A DNA stretch of 9,282 bases. Source: Robiginitomaculum sp. (GTDB lineage: Bacteria > Pseudomonadota > Alphaproteobacteria > Caulobacterales > Maricaulaceae). This document shows positions 1-7,115 of this stretch, in pieces. Made by a program: the position numbers and the translations under genes. The DNA lies in the NCBI GenBank assembly GCA_026993275.1, contig JALWUB010000031.1, positions 1 to 9,282 of the forward strand, given 5' to 3'. How positions within the stretch are numbered: position 1 is the first letter of the stretch; each line of letters begins with the position of its first letter. The notes under the pieces were generated by a model. That model worked only from the letters and a program-made list of their open reading frames with translations. It was not told the DNA's origin and did no database searches.

Positions 1-1302
1 ACCGTTACGGACCTGAACCACAAGGCGCAGGACATTCTGCGCGGCAATGACCGCGGCGGCTATACGGTGCCGAGCCCGCGGCTGTATCCGTTTCAGTGGA
101 ACTGGGATTCCGCCTTCACGGCGCTGGGCTGGGCCGCCTTCGACATGGACCGGGCCTGGGAGGAACTGGACACCCTGTTCCGGGGCCAGCGCCCCGATGG
201 CATGGTGCCGCATATCGTGTTCTGGGATGATGATCCGGGCTATTTTCCGGGCCACCAGGTCTGGGGCACCAGGGGATCGCCACCCGCTTCGGGCATCACC
301 CAGCCGCCAGTGGCGGCCAGCGTGGTGCGCTGGCTGGGGCAGATGGACACGCGCCCGGCGGCGCAGGCCAGGCTCAGGGGCCTGTTTGGCAAGCTGCTGC
401 GCTGGCATGCATGGTTCTTTTCCTGCCGGGATCCGCACGCAAGCGGTCTGGTCACCAGCATCCATCCCTGGGAAACCGGCCGCGACAATGCGCCCGAATG
501 GGACCGGCCGCTGGCCGCGGTTCCGGTGCGCGATGTGCCGGACTACCAGCGCCGCGATACCGATACCGTGACCGCCGCCATGCGCCCCAGCACAAGGGAG
601 TATGACCGCTATCTGGCGTTGGTGGCGCTGGCCCGAAAGGCCGGCTGGGATCAGCGCCAGCTTGCGGCCCAAGGGCCGTTCCGGGTGGTTGATCTGGGCA
701 CCAATCTGATCCTGCTGCGCGCCAATCGCGACCTGTTGGCGCTGGCACAAACTCTGGAAGAAACGGCGGCAGCGGCGCAAATCAGCGGCTGGATCGGGCG
801 TGCCGAAGCGGCGCTGCAAGACCTCTGGAACGAGGACCTGGGCGCCTTTTGCTCGCGTGACCAGATCAGCGGCCGTTTTCTTGGCAGTCTCTCCAATGCC
901 GCGTTTCTGCCCTTTTATGCTGGACTTGGCACGGCGGAACAGCGCCGCCGCCTGATCCGGCATCTGGCGCGGATTGCGGACATGGCGCGCTATCTGCTGC
1001 CCAGCCTGCCGCCTGATGACCCGCATTTCGAGCGCGTGCGCTACTGGCGCGGGCCGGTCTGGGCGCAGATGAACTATCTGAGCGCGCGCGGCCTTGGCGA
1101 GTGCGGCGAAGAGGGCTGGGCCCGGCGCATCCGGCGCGACACCGCGGCGCTGATCGAAAAGAGCGGATTTTACGAAGCCTTTGCCCCCGATGACGGCAGC
1201 GGCACCGGCGGCCAGGATTTTTCCTGGACCGCGGCGATGTGGCTGCACTGGGCCAATGCGGCGGCCGGGGCCGGCACACAACAGCAGGAGAGCCCCGCAT
1301 GA
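1..1302 (+). CDS. GH63-type glycosyl-glycerate hydrolase (5' partial)
   Basis: Cytoplasmic inverting glycosidase, probably hydrolysing glucosylglycerate or mannosylglycerate to hexose and glycerate. The frame is open from base 1 and its first residues already match the family, so the true start lies upstream; 433 codons are present against roughly 420-450 aa for this family. Seen, in window-codon numbering: FQWNWDSAF at 31-39, ITQPP at 99-103, HPWETGRDN at 155-163, YWRGPVW at 348-354, FSWTAA at 407-412. By analogy with GH63 enzymes, D162 should be the general acid and E392 (in FYEAF) the general base; their spacing of 230 is close to that recalled for mycobacterial glucosylglycerate hydrolase (about 237). 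Its stop overlaps the symporter start (ATGA), so the two are translationally coupled. Substrate choice (gluco, manno or a longer oligomer) cannot be read from sequence; the downstream glycerate kinase supports a glycerate aglycone. Confidence 0.85.
   Translation, partial: TVTDLNHKAQDILRGNDRGGYTVPSPRLYPFQWNWDSAFTALGWAAFDMDRAWEELDTLFRGQRPDGMVPHIVFWDDDPGYFPGHQVWGTRGSPPASGITQPPVAASVVRWLGQMDTRPAAQARLRGLFGKLLRWHAWFFSCRDPHASGLVTSIHPWETGRDNAPEWDRPLAAVPVRDVPDYQRRDTDTVTAAMRPSTREYDRYLALVALARKAGWDQRQLAAQGPFRVVDLGTNLILLRANRDLLALAQTLEETAAAAQISGWIGRAEAALQDLWNEDLGAFCSRDQISGRFLGSLSNAAFLPFYAGLGTAEQRRRLIRHLARIADMARYLLPSLPPDDPHFERVRYWRGPVWAQMNYLSARGLGECGEEGWARRIRRDTAALIEKSGFYEAFAPDDGSGTGGQDFSWTAAMWLHWANAAAGAGTQQQESPA
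1286..1301 (+). promoter_or_regulatory. Ribosome binding site and start of the symporter
   Basis: AGGAG at 1286-1290 sits 8 bases before the ATG at 1299, inside the last codons of the hydrolase gene. This decides the symporter start in favour of 1299 over an upstream in-frame ATG at 1239, which would lie well inside the hydrolase and add 20 non-membrane residues. The ATG overlaps the hydrolase TGA. Confidence 0.75.
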
Positions 1303-2903
1303 ACGCACTGGACTATGGCCTGATCCTTGCCTATCTGGCGCTGCTGCTGGGGCTTGGCTATGTCTATCGCGAGCAGCACGACCGCAAGGACTATTTCCTC
1401 GGCGGGCGCGCCTTTGGCTGGCTGCCGCTGACTCTGTCGACCATGGCGACCCAGCTTTCGGCGATCAGCTTCATTTCCGCCCCGGCCTTTGTCGGCATCC
1501 GCGCGGGCGGCGGCATGATCTGGCTGTCTTACGAACTGGCGGTGCCGCTGGCCATGATCATCCTGATGTGGGGCATCATGCCGCGGCTGTATCAGTCCGG
1601 CTATGTCAGCATTTACGAATTTCTCGAAGCGCGCTTCGACCAGTACACCCGCTTCCTGATCAGCATCGTGTTTCAGGTCAGCCGCGCCTTTGGCACCGGC
1701 ATCACCATTTATGCGGTGGCGCTGATCCTGCAGAGCATGGTCGGCCTGCCCCTGTGGCTGGCCATTGTCATCATCGGCGTGGTCACGGCGCTGTATTCGC
1801 TCAGCGGCGGCATGAAGGCGGTGGTGTTTGGCGACGCCCTGCAAATGGTGATCATCTTTCTGGGCATTTTCCTCTGCACCGCCTTTGCGCTTTACGAGCT
1901 TGGCGGCCTGAAGCCCCTGTTTGCCCATCTCGACCCGGCCCGGCTGACGGCGGTCAATTTCCGCTCGCTGGGGCTCGATGGGGACGAGTTCGGCTTTTGG
2001 CCCATGCTGTTTGGCGGCCTGGTGCTCTATGCCTCCTATTATGGCTGCGACCAGACCCAGGCGCAGCGCATCCTGTCGGCGAAGAACGAAACCACCGTGT
2101 GGCGCATTCTCTTTGCCAATGGGCTGATGCGCTTTCCCATGGTGCTGCTCTATTGCCTGATGGGGCTGATCATCGGCACTCTGGCGATCACCGCGCCGGA
2201 CTTTCCCACCGATGGCATGGCGCAGCGGCCGGACCTGCTGGTGCCGCGCTTCATCGTCACCTACATGCCGCACGGCCTGATCGGCATTCTCGTGGTTGCC
2301 ATCCTGTCGGCGGCGATGTCGTCCTTGAGCTCGGTCATCAATTCGCTGACCGCGGTCACCATCGAGGATGTCGCCCGGGTGCGCGGCAAGAGCATGAGCG
2401 AAGGCCAGTATGTGTTCTGGTCGCGCTTTGCAGCGCTGGCCTGGTCGGCGGTAATCCTGGTGCTGTCGTTTTATGGCGGCGCCATTGCCAGCACCGTCAT
2501 CGAGGCCGTCAACAAGGTCGGCTCGCTGTTCTACGGGCCCATTCTGGCGACCTTCGTGCTGGCAATCCTGTGGCGCGGCGTTGGCCCCATGGCCGCCAAT
2601 GCGGGCCTGCTGGGCGGCGTCGGCATCAATCTTTATCTGTGGCTGGGACAGCCGCAGGTGTTCTGGTTCTGGTGGAATGTGTCGGGCTTTGCCGGCGCGC
2701 TCGCCATTGCCTGGCTTGTGGCCGCCGTGCTGCGCCATCGCGAACCGGCCCTGGCGCTGGCCAGCGTCATTCATGAAGACAACATTGCCAGCCTGCGGCG
2801 GCAGACGCTGATTCTGGCGTTCTATTTTGTCTTCATCCTGCTGTTCATTTCGTCATTTCCCCGGCTTTGGGCGTGGCTTGCTGCCAGCCTTGGCGCGGCA
2901 TAG
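1299..2903 (+). CDS. Sodium:solute symporter (SSS family)
   Basis: Inner-membrane Na+-coupled importer of 534 aa, within the usual SSS size range. Seen: a hydrophobic first segment at about 6-22, the YFLGGR motif at 32-37, the unwound-helix region TMATQLSAISFIS at 48-60, the SSS signature SGGMKAVVFGDALQMVI at 169-185, the conserved DQTQAQRILSAK at 251-262, and the serine-rich helix AAMSSLSSVINS at 338-349, whose serines correspond to the Na2 sodium site in SSS/LeuT-fold transporters. About a dozen or more membrane segments follow through to the C-terminus, with a last one at about 503-519. Placement between a glycosyl-glycerate hydrolase and a glycosyl-glycerate phosphorylase suggests it imports that anionic glycoside. 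SSS members carry sugars, amino acids, osmolytes and carboxylates, so the substrate is inferred from context only. Confidence 0.9.
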   Translation: MNALDYGLILAYLALLLGLGYVYREQHDRKDYFLGGRAFGWLPLTLSTMATQLSAISFISAPAFVGIRAGGGMIWLSYELAVPLAMIILMWGIMPRLYQSGYVSIYEFLEARFDQYTRFLISIVFQVSRAFGTGITIYAVALILQSMVGLPLWLAIVIIGVVTALYSLSGGMKAVVFGDALQMVIIFLGIFLCTAFALYELGGLKPLFAHLDPARLTAVNFRSLGLDGDEFGFWPMLFGGLVLYASYYGCDQTQAQRILSAKNETTVWRILFANGLMRFPMVLLYCLMGLIIGTLAITAPDFPTDGMAQRPDLLVPRFIVTYMPHGLIGILVVAILSAAMSSLSSVINSLTAVTIEDVARVRGKSMSEGQYVFWSRFAALAWSAVILVLSFYGGAIASTVIEAVNKVGSLFYGPILATFVLAILWRGVGPMAANAGLLGGVGINLYLWLGQPQVFWFWWNVSGFAGALAIAWLVAAVLRHREPALALASVIHEDNIASLRRQTLILAFYFVFILLFISSFPRLWAWLAASLGAA

Positions 2904-2906
2904 GCG

Positions 2907-4655
2907 ATGAAGCCGGACGGAACGCCCCGCCCTGCCGCCGCGGCGGCCTGCGCGCCGCGCACGGCGCGTTATGCGCAGCTCTTGCGCCAGGTCTATGATG
3001 CCGCCACGGCCCGCACGCTGGCCCGGCAGATTGCCCGGCAGGTGCAGGCGGCGGCCTGTGCCGGGCGGCGGACGCCGCACCGCTTCAGCGAAGACGATGT
3101 TCTGCTGATCACCTATGCGGACACGCTGCTGGATGGCGCCGTGCCGCCGCTGAAGGTCCTGCGCGGGTTTTACAGGCGCCGTCTCAAGGATCTGGTCTCC
3201 ATGGTGCACGTCCTGCCATTTTTTCCGTCAACCTCCGATGACGGCTTTGCCGTGGCCGATTACCGCGCCGTGCGCGACGATCTGGGCGGCTGGGCGGAGG
3301 TCGAGGCGCTGGCGGGCGAATGCGCGCTGATGGTGGATGCGGTCATCAACCACGCCTCGCAAGGCAGCGCGTGGTTTCAGGGCTATCTTGCCGGCGATCC
3401 GGCATTTGCGGACTTCTTCATTTCCTGCCCGCCCCATGCCAGCCTGTCCCGGGTGGTGCGGCCGCGGCCCGGGCCGGTGCTGGCGCGCTTTGAAGATGCC
3501 CGCGGCCGCGCGCGCCACGTCTGGGCCACCTTCAGCCGGGACCAGCTCGATCTCAATTACGCCAATCCGAAGGTTTTGCTGGCGGTGATGGAGGTGCTGC
3601 TGGACTATGTGCGCCATGGCGCCCGGCTGATCCGCCTCGATGCCGTCGCCTATCTGTGGAAGGAGCCGGGCACGGACTGCATCCACCGGCCACAGACCCA
3701 TGCGCTGATCAAGCTGATGCGCGCGGCCCTCGAAGACGCTGCGGCGGATGTGCTGATCGTCACCGAAACCAATGTGCCCCATGCGGACAATATCGCCTAT
3801 TTCGGCGCTGGCGATGACGAAGCCCACATGGTCTACAATTTTGCCCTGCCGCCGCTGATTGCCCATGCCATTCTGGCGGGTGATGCCAGCGTGCTCAGCG
3901 CCTGGGCGCAGACGCTGGCGCCGCCTGCGGGGGGACAGGCCTGTTTCCTGAACTTTACCGCCAGCCATGACGGCGTCGGCCTGCGCGCCGTGGAGGGCAT
4001 ATTGAGCGAGGCCGGGTGCGCCATGCTCGCCAGGGCGGCGCAGGCCCATGGCGGCGCGGTTTCCTATCGGGCCGATGGCGCGGGCGGCGAAGCGGTTTAC
4101 GAGCTCAATTGCAGCTATATCGACCTGCTCAGCGCCCCTGATGAGGCCGATGCGGTGCGTCTGGCGCGCATGCTGGCGGCGCAGGCGGTCATGCTGGCCA
4201 TGCCCGGCGTGCCCGCCATGTATATCCATTCCCTGCTCGGCAGCCGCAATGACCTGCAGCGCATGCGTGATCACGGCCACAAGCGCGCCATCAACCGCAG
4301 CCAGCTTGATGTGCGCGCCCTGGAGGACGCCCTGGCGGACCCGGGCACATTTCGCGGCCAGCTGTTTGCCGCGCTTGCGCGCCTGCTGCGGGTGCGCCGC
4401 GCCACGGCGGCGTTTCATCCCCTTGGCGCGTTCAAGGTGCTGGCGCTGGGCGCGGGCGTGTTTGCCATCCGGCGGCACAGCCCTGATGGCAGCCAGACGG
4501 TGCTGGCGCTCGCCAGTGTCAGTCCCCGGGCGCAGAGCATTGACACCGGGCTGAGCGGCCAGGCCAGGGACCTGCTTGACGGCCAGAGCCATGACCTTGC
4601 CGCCGTGCAACTGGCGCCCTATGGGGTATGCTGGCTGGACATCACCGCTGCCTGA
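2907..4655 (+). CDS. GH13_18 sugar phosphorylase, probable glucosylglycerate phosphorylase
   Basis: Retaining glycoside phosphorylase of 582 aa that should cleave its glycoside with inorganic phosphate, giving glucose-1-phosphate and the free aglycone. Seen: LPFFPSTSDDGFAVADYR at 103-120, GH13 region I DAVINHAS at 144-151, region II RLDAVAYLWKEPGT at 243-256 with nucleophile D245, region III TETNVPH at 286-292 with acid/base E287, and region IV ASHDGVGL at 352-359 with transition-state stabiliser D355. The LWKEPGT stretch and the RPQTHALIKLMRA stretch after it are typical of the sucrose-phosphorylase subfamily, which also holds sucrose, sucrose-6-phosphate, glucosylglycerol and glucosylglycerate phosphorylases. 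The neighbouring GH63 hydrolase and glycerate kinase point to glucosylglycerate (the activity of E. coli YcjM and a Meiothermus enzyme). It starts 3 bases after the symporter stop with no strong ribosome site, so coupling is likely. Family sure; substrate inferred. Confidence 0.88.
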   Translation: MKPDGTPRPAAAAACAPRTARYAQLLRQVYDAATARTLARQIARQVQAAACAGRRTPHRFSEDDVLLITYADTLLDGAVPPLKVLRGFYRRRLKDLVSMVHVLPFFPSTSDDGFAVADYRAVRDDLGGWAEVEALAGECALMVDAVINHASQGSAWFQGYLAGDPAFADFFISCPPHASLSRVVRPRPGPVLARFEDARGRARHVWATFSRDQLDLNYANPKVLLAVMEVLLDYVRHGARLIRLDAVAYLWKEPGTDCIHRPQTHALIKLMRAALEDAAADVLIVTETNVPHADNIAYFGAGDDEAHMVYNFALPPLIAHAILAGDASVLSAWAQTLAPPAGGQACFLNFTASHDGVGLRAVEGILSEAGCAMLARAAQAHGGAVSYRADGAGGEAVYELNCSYIDLLSAPDEADAVRLARMLAAQAVMLAMPGVPAMYIHSLLGSRNDLQRMRDHGHKRAINRSQLDVRALEDALADPGTFRGQLFAALARLLRVRRATAAFHPLGAFKVLALGAGVFAIRRHSPDGSQTVLALASVSPRAQSIDTGLSGQARDLLDGQSHDLAAVQLAPYGVCWLDITAA

Positions 4656-4663
4656 GCCTAGTC

Positions 4664-5995
4664 ATGCACGACACCTCCCCGCACAAGGCGTTCCTGCTGG
4701 ATCTTCTCGATGCCGCCCTTGCAGCGGTGCGCGCGCCGCACTGCCTGCCGCCAGCCCTGCCCGAAGCGCCGCCTGCAGGCCGCACCCTGGTGCTGGGCGC
4801 AGGCAAGGCGGCCGCGGCGATGGCGCACACGGCGGTGCAGAACCTGGCCGGGCCGCTCCATGGCCTGGTGGTGACCCGCCATGGCCATGGCGGCGGCCTG
4901 GAGACGGGCCCGGTGGCGGTGCGGGAAGCGGGCCATCCGGTGCCGGATGCGGCCAGCATGGAGGCGGCGCAGGCCATGCTGGACTTGGCGCGTGCCTGCA
5001 CGCCGCAGGACCGGCTGATCTTTCTTGCCTCCGGCGGCGGCTCGGCAACGCTGGCCCTGCCGCTGCCGGGCCTCACCCTGCGCCAGAAGCAGGACATCGT
5101 GCGCGCCCTGGTGCGCAGCGGCGCCGCCATTGGCCAGATCAACTGCCTGCGCAAGCATGTGTCGGCGATCAAGGGCGGCCGGCTGGCCGCGGCCAGCGGC
5201 ACCCGGGACATCCACACCTTCATCATCTCCGATGTGGCTGGCGACGCGGCTGCCGACGTGGCCTCCGGGCCCACCCTTGCTGATGCAGGCACGCTGGCCG
5301 ATGCGCGCGCCATCATGGAGGCGTACAGCCTGCCGCATGCGCAGGCGCTCAAGGCCGTGCTGGCATCGGACAGGGCAGAGACGCCCAAACCCGGCACCGT
5401 TCCCGGCCGTTACAGCATCATTGCCCGGGCGGCGGACGCGCTTGCCGCGGCGCGCCGCCTGGCTACGGCCCGGGGCTGGCAGGTGCATGATCTTGGCGAC
5501 TGTCTGGAGGGCGAGGCCAGCGCCCTGGGGCGGGCCCATGGGGCCCTGGCCTTGCGTCTGCGCGCCCAGGGCGGCCGCCATCTGGTTCTGTCGGGCGGCG
5601 AGGCCGTGGTCAGTCTTCCGGGGGCGAGCGGCGCGGGCGGCCCCAATCAGGAATATCTGGCGGCGCTGGCCCAGGCGCTGCACGGCGCGCCGGGGATTTA
5701 TGCGCTGGCGTGCGACACCGATGGCATTGATGGCGCGGGCGATGCCGCCGGGGCGTTTCTGGCGCCGGACACGCTCAAGCGGGCGCGGGCCTGCGGCGTG
5801 ACCGTGGACGAAGCCCTGCGGCACCATGACAGCGGCGCGCTCTTCGCCGCTGCCGGGGATCTGGTGAAAACCGGGCCGACCCTGACCAATGTCAATGATT
5901 TTCGCGCCATCGCCATTGACGGCACGGCGGACGGTCTGGCGCAAGGGCGCCGGGGCGCGCTGGAGCGGGTGAAGGGAATCGAACCCTCGTCTTAA
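4664..5995 (+). CDS. Glycerate 2-kinase, type 2 (GckA/MOFRL family)
   Basis: Cytoplasmic kinase phosphorylating D-glycerate with ATP, most often to 2-phosphoglycerate in this family, which feeds lower glycolysis. Seen: LVLGAGKAAAAMA at 42-54, the glycine loop ASGGGSATL at 122-130, RKHVSAIKGGRLA at 163-175, IISDVAGD at 187-194, ASGPTLAD at 200-207, LSGGEAVV at 309-316, GGPNQEY at 325-331, DTDGIDG at 351-357, and the near-terminal TGPTLTNVNDFRA at 403-415. The start at 4664 lies 8 bases after the phosphorylase stop; an upstream start would only lengthen the protein into that gene. Family members usually end right after the NDFRA motif. Here translation continues about 25 residues, the last eleven or so (ending in RVKGIEPSS) read antisense through the tRNA-Gly gene. 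It disposes of the glycerate released by the two upstream enzymes. Confidence 0.92.
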   Translation: MHDTSPHKAFLLDLLDAALAAVRAPHCLPPALPEAPPAGRTLVLGAGKAAAAMAHTAVQNLAGPLHGLVVTRHGHGGGLETGPVAVREAGHPVPDAASMEAAQAMLDLARACTPQDRLIFLASGGGSATLALPLPGLTLRQKQDIVRALVRSGAAIGQINCLRKHVSAIKGGRLAAASGTRDIHTFIISDVAGDAAADVASGPTLADAGTLADARAIMEAYSLPHAQALKAVLASDRAETPKPGTVPGRYSIIARAADALAAARRLATARGWQVHDLGDCLEGEASALGRAHGALALRLRAQGGRHLVLSGGEAVVSLPGASGAGGPNQEYLAALAQALHGAPGIYALACDTDGIDGAGDAAGAFLAPDTLKRARACGVTVDEALRHHDSGALFAAAGDLVKTGPTLTNVNDFRAIAIDGTADGLAQGRRGALERVKGIEPSS

Positions 5996-6034
5996 GCTTG
6001 GGAAGCTCCTGCTCTACCATTGAGCTACACCCGC
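5961..6034 (-). tRNA. tRNA-Gly (anticodon CCC)
   Basis: A 74-base cloverleaf read on the minus strand: acceptor GCGGGTG pairs fully with CACCCGC; D arm GCTC/GAGC with loop AATGGTA; anticodon loop TTCCCAA, placing CCC at 6002-6000; variable loop AGAC; T arm GAGGG/CCCTT with loop TTCGATT; discriminator T and an encoded CCA at 5963-5961. The anticodon stem GGAGC/GCTTA has one G-U wobble and a G-A mismatch at the 27-43 position. It reads GGG glycine codons. It lies 19 bases downstream of rpsU on the same strand, so co-transcription is possible. Its 3' half overlaps the end of the glycerate kinase frame in antisense. A short hairpin (GGCGC/GCGCC, 5938-5951) follows but has no U-tract. Confidence 0.95.
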
Positions 6035-6053
6035 ACACAGGCTGGTGCCGGCC

Positions 6054-6272
6054 TTATTTGCCGGCGATGAGGCCTTCGCGAATGGCGCGCTTGCGCGCCA
6101 GCTTGCGGGCGCGGCGCAGGGCTTCGGCTCTTTGCCGGGCGCGCTTTTCCGATGGTTTTTCGTAATAGTTGCGACGCTTCATTTCGCGAAAAGTGCCTTC
6201 GCGCTGCATTTTTTTCTTGAGTGCCTTCAATGCCTGATCGACATTGTTGTCGCGCACGAATATCTGAACGAT
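6054..6272 (-). CDS. rpsU: Small ribosomal subunit protein bS21
   Basis: Protein of the 30S platform near the anti-Shine-Dalgarno end of 16S rRNA. Seen: [20 protein letters not shown], then [19 protein letters not shown] and a Lys/Arg-rich C-terminal helix, a clear alphaproteobacterial bS21. Start choice is the interesting part. The only ordinary start codon is GTG at 6257-6255, but it drops the first beta strand (family form [11 protein letters not shown], as recalled) and lies 22 bases from the ribosome site. Reading back from GTG, the in-frame codons are TTC, ATA, CAG, GTT and ATC, then GTC, TCA, GGA, GGA, ACC and a TAG stop at 6290-6288. GGAGGA at 6284-6279 is 6 bases before ATC at 6272-6270, which falls exactly where the family has Met. 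I therefore place the start at ATC, giving 72 aa. Identity is certain; the start is an inference. Confidence 0.93.
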   Translation of the reverse strand: MVQIFVRDNNVDQALKALKKKMQREGTFREMKRRNYYEKPSEKRARQRAEALRRARKLARKRAIREGLIAGK

Positions 6273-6278
6273 GACTGA

Positions 6279-6284
6279 TCCTCC
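6279..6284 (-). promoter_or_regulatory. Strong ribosome binding site of rpsU
   Basis: GGAGGA on the minus strand, an excellent match to the anti-Shine-Dalgarno sequence. It is 6 bases from the ATC at 6272-6270 but 21 bases from the GTG at 6257-6255, so it argues for initiation at ATC. An in-frame TAG at 6290-6288 just upstream excludes a longer protein. Confidence 0.7.
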
Positions 6285-6434
6285 GGTCTAGCAGGTTGCT
6301 GGTGCCATGGCCCCGGGCCTGTGCGGCGGGGCCGGTTTCGGGACCCCAGGCCCCGTGAGGCGCCGCACATACCAAACAGGGCTGGGCCTGTCCAGCATTG
6401 TGGTGCGAAAACAGGGGAAACGGAAAGGGCAAGC
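6285..6434. other. Divergent rpsU / COQ9 intergenic region
   Basis: About 150 bases that must hold the promoters of rpsU (leftward) and COQ9 (rightward). I see no convincing -35/-10 pair. The rpsU side is very GC-rich with a possible stem GGCCCC (6309-6314) pairing with GGGGCC (6328-6333), and further GGGACCCC/GGCCCC runs at 6340-6354 that could form competing pairs in the rpsU leader. The COQ9 side has a purine-rich stretch, GGAAAGGG near 6422-6429, that can serve as its ribosome site. Confidence 0.4.
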
Positions 6435-7115
6435 ATGGCGGCAAGAGTGGAACCCCAGCCCCATCTGGACCGGATCCGCGCATCCGTGCTCGCCGCTGCC
6501 CTGGAGCTGGCACCGTTCGAGGGCTGGACGGCGCGCACCCTGGCGGAGGCCGCCGCGTCCGCGGGCGTTGATCCGGGGGCGCTGGAGCTGGCCTGCCCGC
6601 GCGGCGTGCTTGATCTGCTCGCCTACTGGTCGGCTGAATGCGACCGCGCCATGGAGGCGGCGCTGGCGGCGGCGGACCTGAACAGCATGCGGGTGCGCGC
6701 GCGCGTCACCTTTGCGGTGCAGCAGCGTCTGGCCGCCATTGGTCCGCAGCACCGCGAAGCGGCCAGCCGCGCCGCCTCCCGCCTGGCCATGCCCGATGCA
6801 CTGCCCACCGCCAAGCGGCTGGTGTGGCAAAGCGCCGATGCGATCTGGCGGGCGCTGGGCGATCCCTCGACGGACTACAATTACTATACCAAGCGCGCCA
6901 TCCTGTCGGCGGTGCTGGGCTCGACGCTGATGGTCTGGCTCGATGGCGATGACGCGCGCGCCGCGGCATTTCTGGACCGGCGCATTGAGAACGTCATGGC
7001 CTTCGAGCGCTTCAAGGGATCCTTGCGCAAGACCCGCGCGCGCTGGCCGGACCCGGTCAAGCTGCTTGCCCGCCTGCGCTATGGCACGGGCCGCGCCCGG
7101 CCGCGGCGCATGTAG
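6435..7115 (+). CDS. coq9: COQ9 family protein (ubiquinone biosynthesis)
   Basis: Lipid-binding accessory protein of ubiquinone synthesis; in eukaryotes COQ9 presents quinone intermediates to the hydroxylase COQ7, and the alphaproteobacterial homologues are thought to act in the same pathway at the membrane. 226 aa. Seen: an N-terminal TetR-like helical segment at about 12-72 including FEGWTARTLAEAAASAGV, and the family hallmark DPSTDYNYYTKRAILSAVLG at 143-162 followed by WLDGDD at 168-173, with FLDRRIENVM at 179-188. The basic C-terminus (KLLARLRYG and an Arg-rich tail) is plausible for membrane contact. ATG 6435 is chosen because GGAAAGGG precedes it by about 5 bases and family similarity begins right after; the frame is open further up but with atypical residues. 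Divergent from rpsU, an arrangement I recall from other alphaproteobacteria. Confidence 0.88.
   Translation: MAARVEPQPHLDRIRASVLAAALELAPFEGWTARTLAEAAASAGVDPGALELACPRGVLDLLAYWSAECDRAMEAALAAADLNSMRVRARVTFAVQQRLAAIGPQHREAASRAASRLAMPDALPTAKRLVWQSADAIWRALGDPSTDYNYYTKRAILSAVLGSTLMVWLDGDDARAAAFLDRRIENVMAFERFKGSLRKTRARWPDPVKLLARLRYGTGRARPRRM

Noticed and set aside
1170..2774. Long minus-strand open frame of 534 codons opposite the symporter
   Set aside because: It is the antisense shadow of a well-recognised symporter in GC-rich DNA; its translation is rich in Gln, His and Arg and shows no domain.
3228..4610. Minus-strand open frame of 460 codons opposite the phosphorylase
   Set aside because: Antisense shadow of a clear GH13 gene with intact catalytic motifs; composition is unlike a real protein.
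4658..5944. Minus-strand open frame of 428 codons opposite the glycerate kinase
   Set aside because: Antisense shadow of the kinase, which shows all family motifs; no recognisable domain in the reverse frame.
6054..6257. bS21 starting at GTG 6257
   Set aside because: It would lose the first conserved strand and places the start 21 bases from the only good ribosome binding site; ATC at 6272 fits both better.
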